Assembly: GCA_977006965.1 (NCBI GenBank)
Contig: OZ345359.1
Span: 3,070,900-3,134,899 of the forward strand
Direction of reading: 5' to 3'
DNA from: Phymatolithon calcareum
Taxonomy: Eukaryota; Rhodophyta; Florideophyceae; Hapalidiales
Length of the DNA stretch: 64,000 nt
Numbering within the stretch: position 1 is the stretch's first letter; every line of letters begins with the position of its first letter. Position numbers and translations under genes: made by a program. Of the stretch, positions 61,050 to 64,000 are shown piece after piece. The notes beneath the pieces were generated by a model. The model did not search any database. It was given only the letters and a program-made list of their open reading frames with translations, and was not told where the DNA came from.

Positions 61050-63770
61050 CTAACGCCAGTACTGCTTGCCGTAGTTGACAAGTACTTCCTCACCTTTCTC
61101 GATACTCGTGATTGCTGTAACGAAAACGAAGTACGGGTTCGTGAAAGTAGGAAAATCAAAAGGAAGACTTCTGTGTTCGAACTGTGCGTTTGCATGTCGA
61201 ATGATAGCGTTGTCCGCTTCAAGACCGTTCTGAATCTTCTTCTTGTCGTTGATATACGCGGCAACACAGTAAGGAGGGGGCACCACGAATACCTCCTTTC
61301 CCTGCAGGCGAGGAGAAGTGTTTTCAGGATTCATGTTTGGCAGTCGCATAGCGTACGCTCTGAATCAGTCAACCGTGCATCCTAATTCGTCTCGCCCATA
61401 CATAGAACCATCAAGACGTGCAATATGTTTGCTTTTTGTGATGTTCTTATGGACAATAGTACCGCTGTACCAGCCAATGACGGTAAATGGTGCAATGCGT
61501 TGGAGAGCGAAAACTCCATTATCCGCACCAGGAATGCGTGACGTGGCGACATAGACACCGTGAAAGCTGGCGTCGGCTGCAAGGAGTGTGTTAAGGTCAA
61601 AGGCACGGAATAAGGAAAGGAGATTGGATGGCCACTTTGCAAGCTCGACACGCTTGACCGTGTGGACCTCGTTCATAGTGCGGGTAGCAGTGCAGAAGAA
61701 GTTGACAAGATGGTCTAGAAGAGCACAAAATATGGGCCAATCAGAATGTTGGACCAGGGGGCTCGTCTTGCTCCTGCGTTTCACGATGTTATGGACCTCG
61801 GAGCGTGCCTCTTCGAGAAGGAGTTGTTTTTCTGCGAGCAATGGGAAACGATCGGACACGATGGCTTCCGCAAACCTGTGGAACAAATGCTCAGCAGAAA
61901 TGTCGTGGCATTGCTTGTCCATTTCGCAGCTAACAAACACTCGAGGAGCCGGGAGCTGGAGACAAGCAACACCAGTAGAATATGTACCCCCAAACATATC
62001 AAGAACTATCGATCCCGGAAGGGAGTGGCGCTCGACTAGCTCTTTGAGGAGAGCCACTGGCTTTTGCTCTGGGCGCAAGGAAAATTTTGCGTCTTTCATT
62101 AGTTTTTCTCCTGGTACCATCTTCTGAACATTGTCGATAACGTTGAAGTTTGGAGCGAAGGACGAGGGAACATATCCGTGATTGGAGTATTGAACGCGTG
62201 TGTATGATTCGGCTCCGCCTCCGAGTTTTACAGCATGAACGACCTCTGTGACCATGTTGATATACTTATTGCCCCGGCGGAAGGGTGGCTGAGACAAGTT
62301 GTTTCTCGCGTTAATGATGTAAAGCGGAACACGATCAACAGACATTTCCCTGATTCCTTGGAGAAAAGATATCCACGTTTGCGTCTGGCTCTTCCCGGAG
62401 AACAGAAGTAGATGACCACCCTTCCGCAAGAATTTAGTTGTGACGGAGAGACAATCGCGCATGTCATCCTCGGACAGAATATCATGGGGGGAGTTCGGTC
62501 GTTGCATGTCACTGCGGGAGTGGAACGGTGGATCTATGCACACCAGCTGAACTTGACCGTGCAGTGATTTGTTGAACTGGCGTTGGTAGATTTGCGGTAA
62601 GTCGTGGAAGGAGCAATTAAATACGAAGGCGGCTTTGTAGAACTCCTTGCGGAGAGGAGTGGGTGGGAGAGAAGAGGGAAGACGTGTGGGGACCAAATCT
62701 CTTGGAGATGGTGGCGTGCGCGCGGCTCGTGAGGAAGTGGCTTGTCTCGTGGCCTCTGCAGACATCGAAGCAGTGTCTTCTGTGAGACGGGTACGTTTCC
62801 GCGGACGAAGAAGCAAAATGTTGTCATCTTCGGTGTCAGGAGATACGGCGGGTGCAGGGGATAGTGGAATGTTGTCCGCAAAGACACGGTCCTCTGCGTG
62901 ATCGTGATTCTCGTCATGAACGGAAGCGGAGGTGGATGGGGGGAAAAAGGGAGCGGGCTCATCGTCGCCCGAGATGTTGGGAGAACGAGAAGGAGGGGTC
63001 TCGAAAACGCGCTTCTGGAGCCCTGGAACCATGTCGACGATGTAATGGAGAGCAGTGGGGACATGGCCGTATGATGAGTGCGGAGTAGTTGGAATTGATA
63101 AAGAGCGAGAAAAAGATGCGGCAATATTTTTTCGGCGTAGCGAAGAGGCGACATGCTTGACAAGATTGGAGAAAAAGTAGTTGATGAAGATCGCGGCAAC
63201 GTTTCGAAGCTGTCGGTTGACGCTTGGAGATGCTCGTGCTCTATGATGAAGATGAGCAGCATGAGAGTCCACAATGCCAGAGCCATGTAGGAGAGACGAC
63301 AGTTGCTCTGGAGGGGCGAACTTGTCTTCTTCGATGACATCGAATTGTAGCTCTGTTTTGTTGAAGATAATGTATGGCGCAATCATCGTCTCCAGGGATG
63401 AGAAGGAGAAGATACCAGCGACGGTAGTCCAAGCATTGACGACAATAGTGACACACTTGCCGACAATCTCTGAGGCGTCATGGCTGTTTGTGGTGGGAAG
63501 GGATTCCTTGTCGTTCTTCTCCTGATGGCGGACAAAGTTGTATTTGGCAAGGAACATGAAGAAGAGAATTTTGGAGAAGGAATCAGCTTCCATCAAGAAC
63601 TTGATTCTCATGTTGTCCCTTTTGGCGAGATTGACGCCTTTGACGAACATTGAGACTGTTCTGGCTCTATCCGGGTTTGCAGAGGGCACGGCCAGAGAAT
63701 CGGAAAAGTCTGCAGCGCCCAAGGACGTGAGGTCCGCGGCATATGCACAGTTGGCGAACATGGTGAACAT
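61050..63770 (-). CDS. DNA amino-methyltransferase (beta class) fused to a SET domain
   Basis: ATG 63770 opens an 801-codon frame to TGA 61365-61367; the same frame continues to TAG 61050. Removing a 42-bp intron (61360-61401) deletes the TGA and gives about 892 residues. Residues 1-250 are of unknown function; 250-390 are Ser/Pro-rich with a basic RPRKRTRL cluster (about 320) that fits a nuclear signal. The methyltransferase domain follows, with catalytic motif IV DPPF (413-416) before the S-adenosylmethionine motif DMFGGT (591-596): the order of the beta class (N6_N4_Mtase family). DPPF rather than SPP favours adenine-N6. From about 745 a SET domain begins (GADNGVFA at 748, then WYSGTIV), continuing after the intron with YAMRLP, AAYIND, DNAIIRHANAQF and NYGKQYW at the C terminus. 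SET domains methylate protein lysines. The fusion would join a DNA-methylating and a protein-methylating activity. An upstream exon cannot be excluded, since the frame is open back to TGA near 63834. Confidence 0.87.
61360..61401 (-). other. Predicted 42-bp intron in the SET domain
   Basis: The minus strand reads GTATGGGCGAG at the 5' end and ends TTGACTGATTCAG, with a good branch-site match (GACTGAT) close to the 3' AG. It contains the only in-frame stop of the gene, and 42 is a multiple of three. After removal the SET domain reads RLDGS-IAYAMRLP, which fits the expected strand before the conserved YIND segment better than the unspliced frame. Confidence 0.6.
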
Positions 63771-63796
63771 TTGCCACGGACGGTTGTCGTAAGCGG

Positions 63797-63916
63797 TGTT
63801 TGGCTTTTTCCAAGGACAAAGTGATCCCTCACCTCAGTACTAATCCAGCCTGTCGAACCTTATCTTGCAAGTTCGGAATGGGTTTGCGAGCATGTTTCTG
63901 AAGTATGGTCCTTCGT
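63797..63916 (-). rRNA. 5S rRNA gene or 5S-derived sequence
   Basis: On the minus strand, landmarks of eukaryotic 5S rRNA follow in the right order and spacing: GGACCATAC near the 5' end, AACCCATTCCGAACTTGC with the pairing GCAA/TTGC of helix III, AAGATAAGG, GGATTAGTACTG, and GGTGAGGGATCAC forming helix IV. The start is set at 63916 by comparison with other 5S genes and by a TATA box 24-29 bp upstream. The 3' end is uncertain. The 5' AAGGAC can pair with GTCCTT at 63812-63817, but that makes a molecule about 12 nt too short, while at the normal length (120 nt) the ends do not pair. No T-run terminator follows. It may be a diverged, truncated or 5S-derived element. It ends 26 bp before the ATG of the methyltransferase-SET gene, on the same strand. 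Confidence 0.6.
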
Positions 63917-63939
63917 GGTGATGATGGTGGGACGGACGG

Positions 63940-63945
63940 TATATA
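63940..63945 (-). promoter_or_regulatory. TATA box upstream of 5S-like sequence
   Basis: TATATA lies 24-29 bp before the inferred 5S start at 63916, the usual place for the upstream TATA element of 5S genes in plants and fission yeast. It could also serve the methyltransferase-SET gene, 170 bp downstream. Confidence 0.5.
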
Positions 63946-64000
63946 TTGGACGATTGGGGATTGGAAGAGGTCCACTTGGCTGATGGCAATTCCCCAGTCC

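Noticed and set aside
59931-61401. Alternative genetic code with TGA as Trp
   Set aside because: The helicase frame runs 1585 codons with TGG for Trp and no internal TGA, and the two minus-strand genes contain just one TGA each; a reassigned codon should be frequent.
62534-63382. 282-codon minus-strand frame overlapping the methyltransferase-SET gene
   Set aside because: It is a shifted frame within the Ser/Pro-rich linker of a gene with clear domains on both sides.
53340-64000. Retrotransposon
   Set aside because: No reverse transcriptase, integrase, RNase H or long terminal repeat signature is seen in the three genes or gaps.

Overview
This is a eukaryotic window with two very different parts. 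Positions 1-53339 are one uninterrupted satellite array, all in one orientation. It is built from a 315-bp short unit and a 335-bp long unit. Counting unit starts between 278 and 53171 gives 164 complete units: 106 of 315 bp, 54 of 335 bp, 3 of 319 bp and 1 of 457 bp, with a partial unit at each end. The array runs off the left edge. Positions 53340-64000 are ordinary unique sequence with three large protein genes and a 5S rRNA-like sequence.

The array has nested order. Inside each unit is a GTCA motif repeated six times every 9 bp, and a run of 10-bp blocks: five in short units and seven in long units, which accounts exactly for the 20-bp length difference. Units are arranged in higher-order repeats that change along the array: a short-long dimer of 650 bp (4808-11957), a seven-unit 2265-bp repeat (14223-18752), a short-short-long trimer of 965 bp (most of 18753-36437), then longer blocks with sparse long units (36438-48527). 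The last 4.8 kb next to the genes is the most diverged, as expected for the old edge of a satellite homogenised by unequal exchange.

The unique part holds, in order: a RecQ-type helicase of about 1585 residues with an N-terminal OrsD-like zinc-finger region (+ strand), resembling the telomere-linked helicases known best from fungi; a protein of unknown function with a long Ser/Pro/Lys/acidic tail (- strand); and a fusion of a beta-class DNA amino-methyltransferase with a SET domain (- strand). A 5S rRNA-like sequence with a TATA box at about -29 lies immediately upstream of the fusion gene on the same strand. Three copies of a 53-bp near-palindrome sit in the two intergenic gaps, suggesting that the three genes share a history. 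Each of the two minus-strand genes is broken by a single in-frame TGA that lies inside a possible short intron beginning GTATGG.

The organism cannot be named with confidence. AATAAA signals, TATA boxes, a SET domain and a 5S gene show a eukaryotic nuclear genome with few introns. The 5S-like sequence looks to me closest to remembered red-algal 5S sequences, while the helicase type is best known in fungi. The association of a helicase of the telomere-linked type with a large satellite suggests a subtelomeric or other heterochromatic site, but no telomere repeat is visible. A working hypothesis is that the helicase, the DNA methyltransferase-SET protein and perhaps the unknown protein act on, or spread with, the repeat array. 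This is inference from neighbourhood only.
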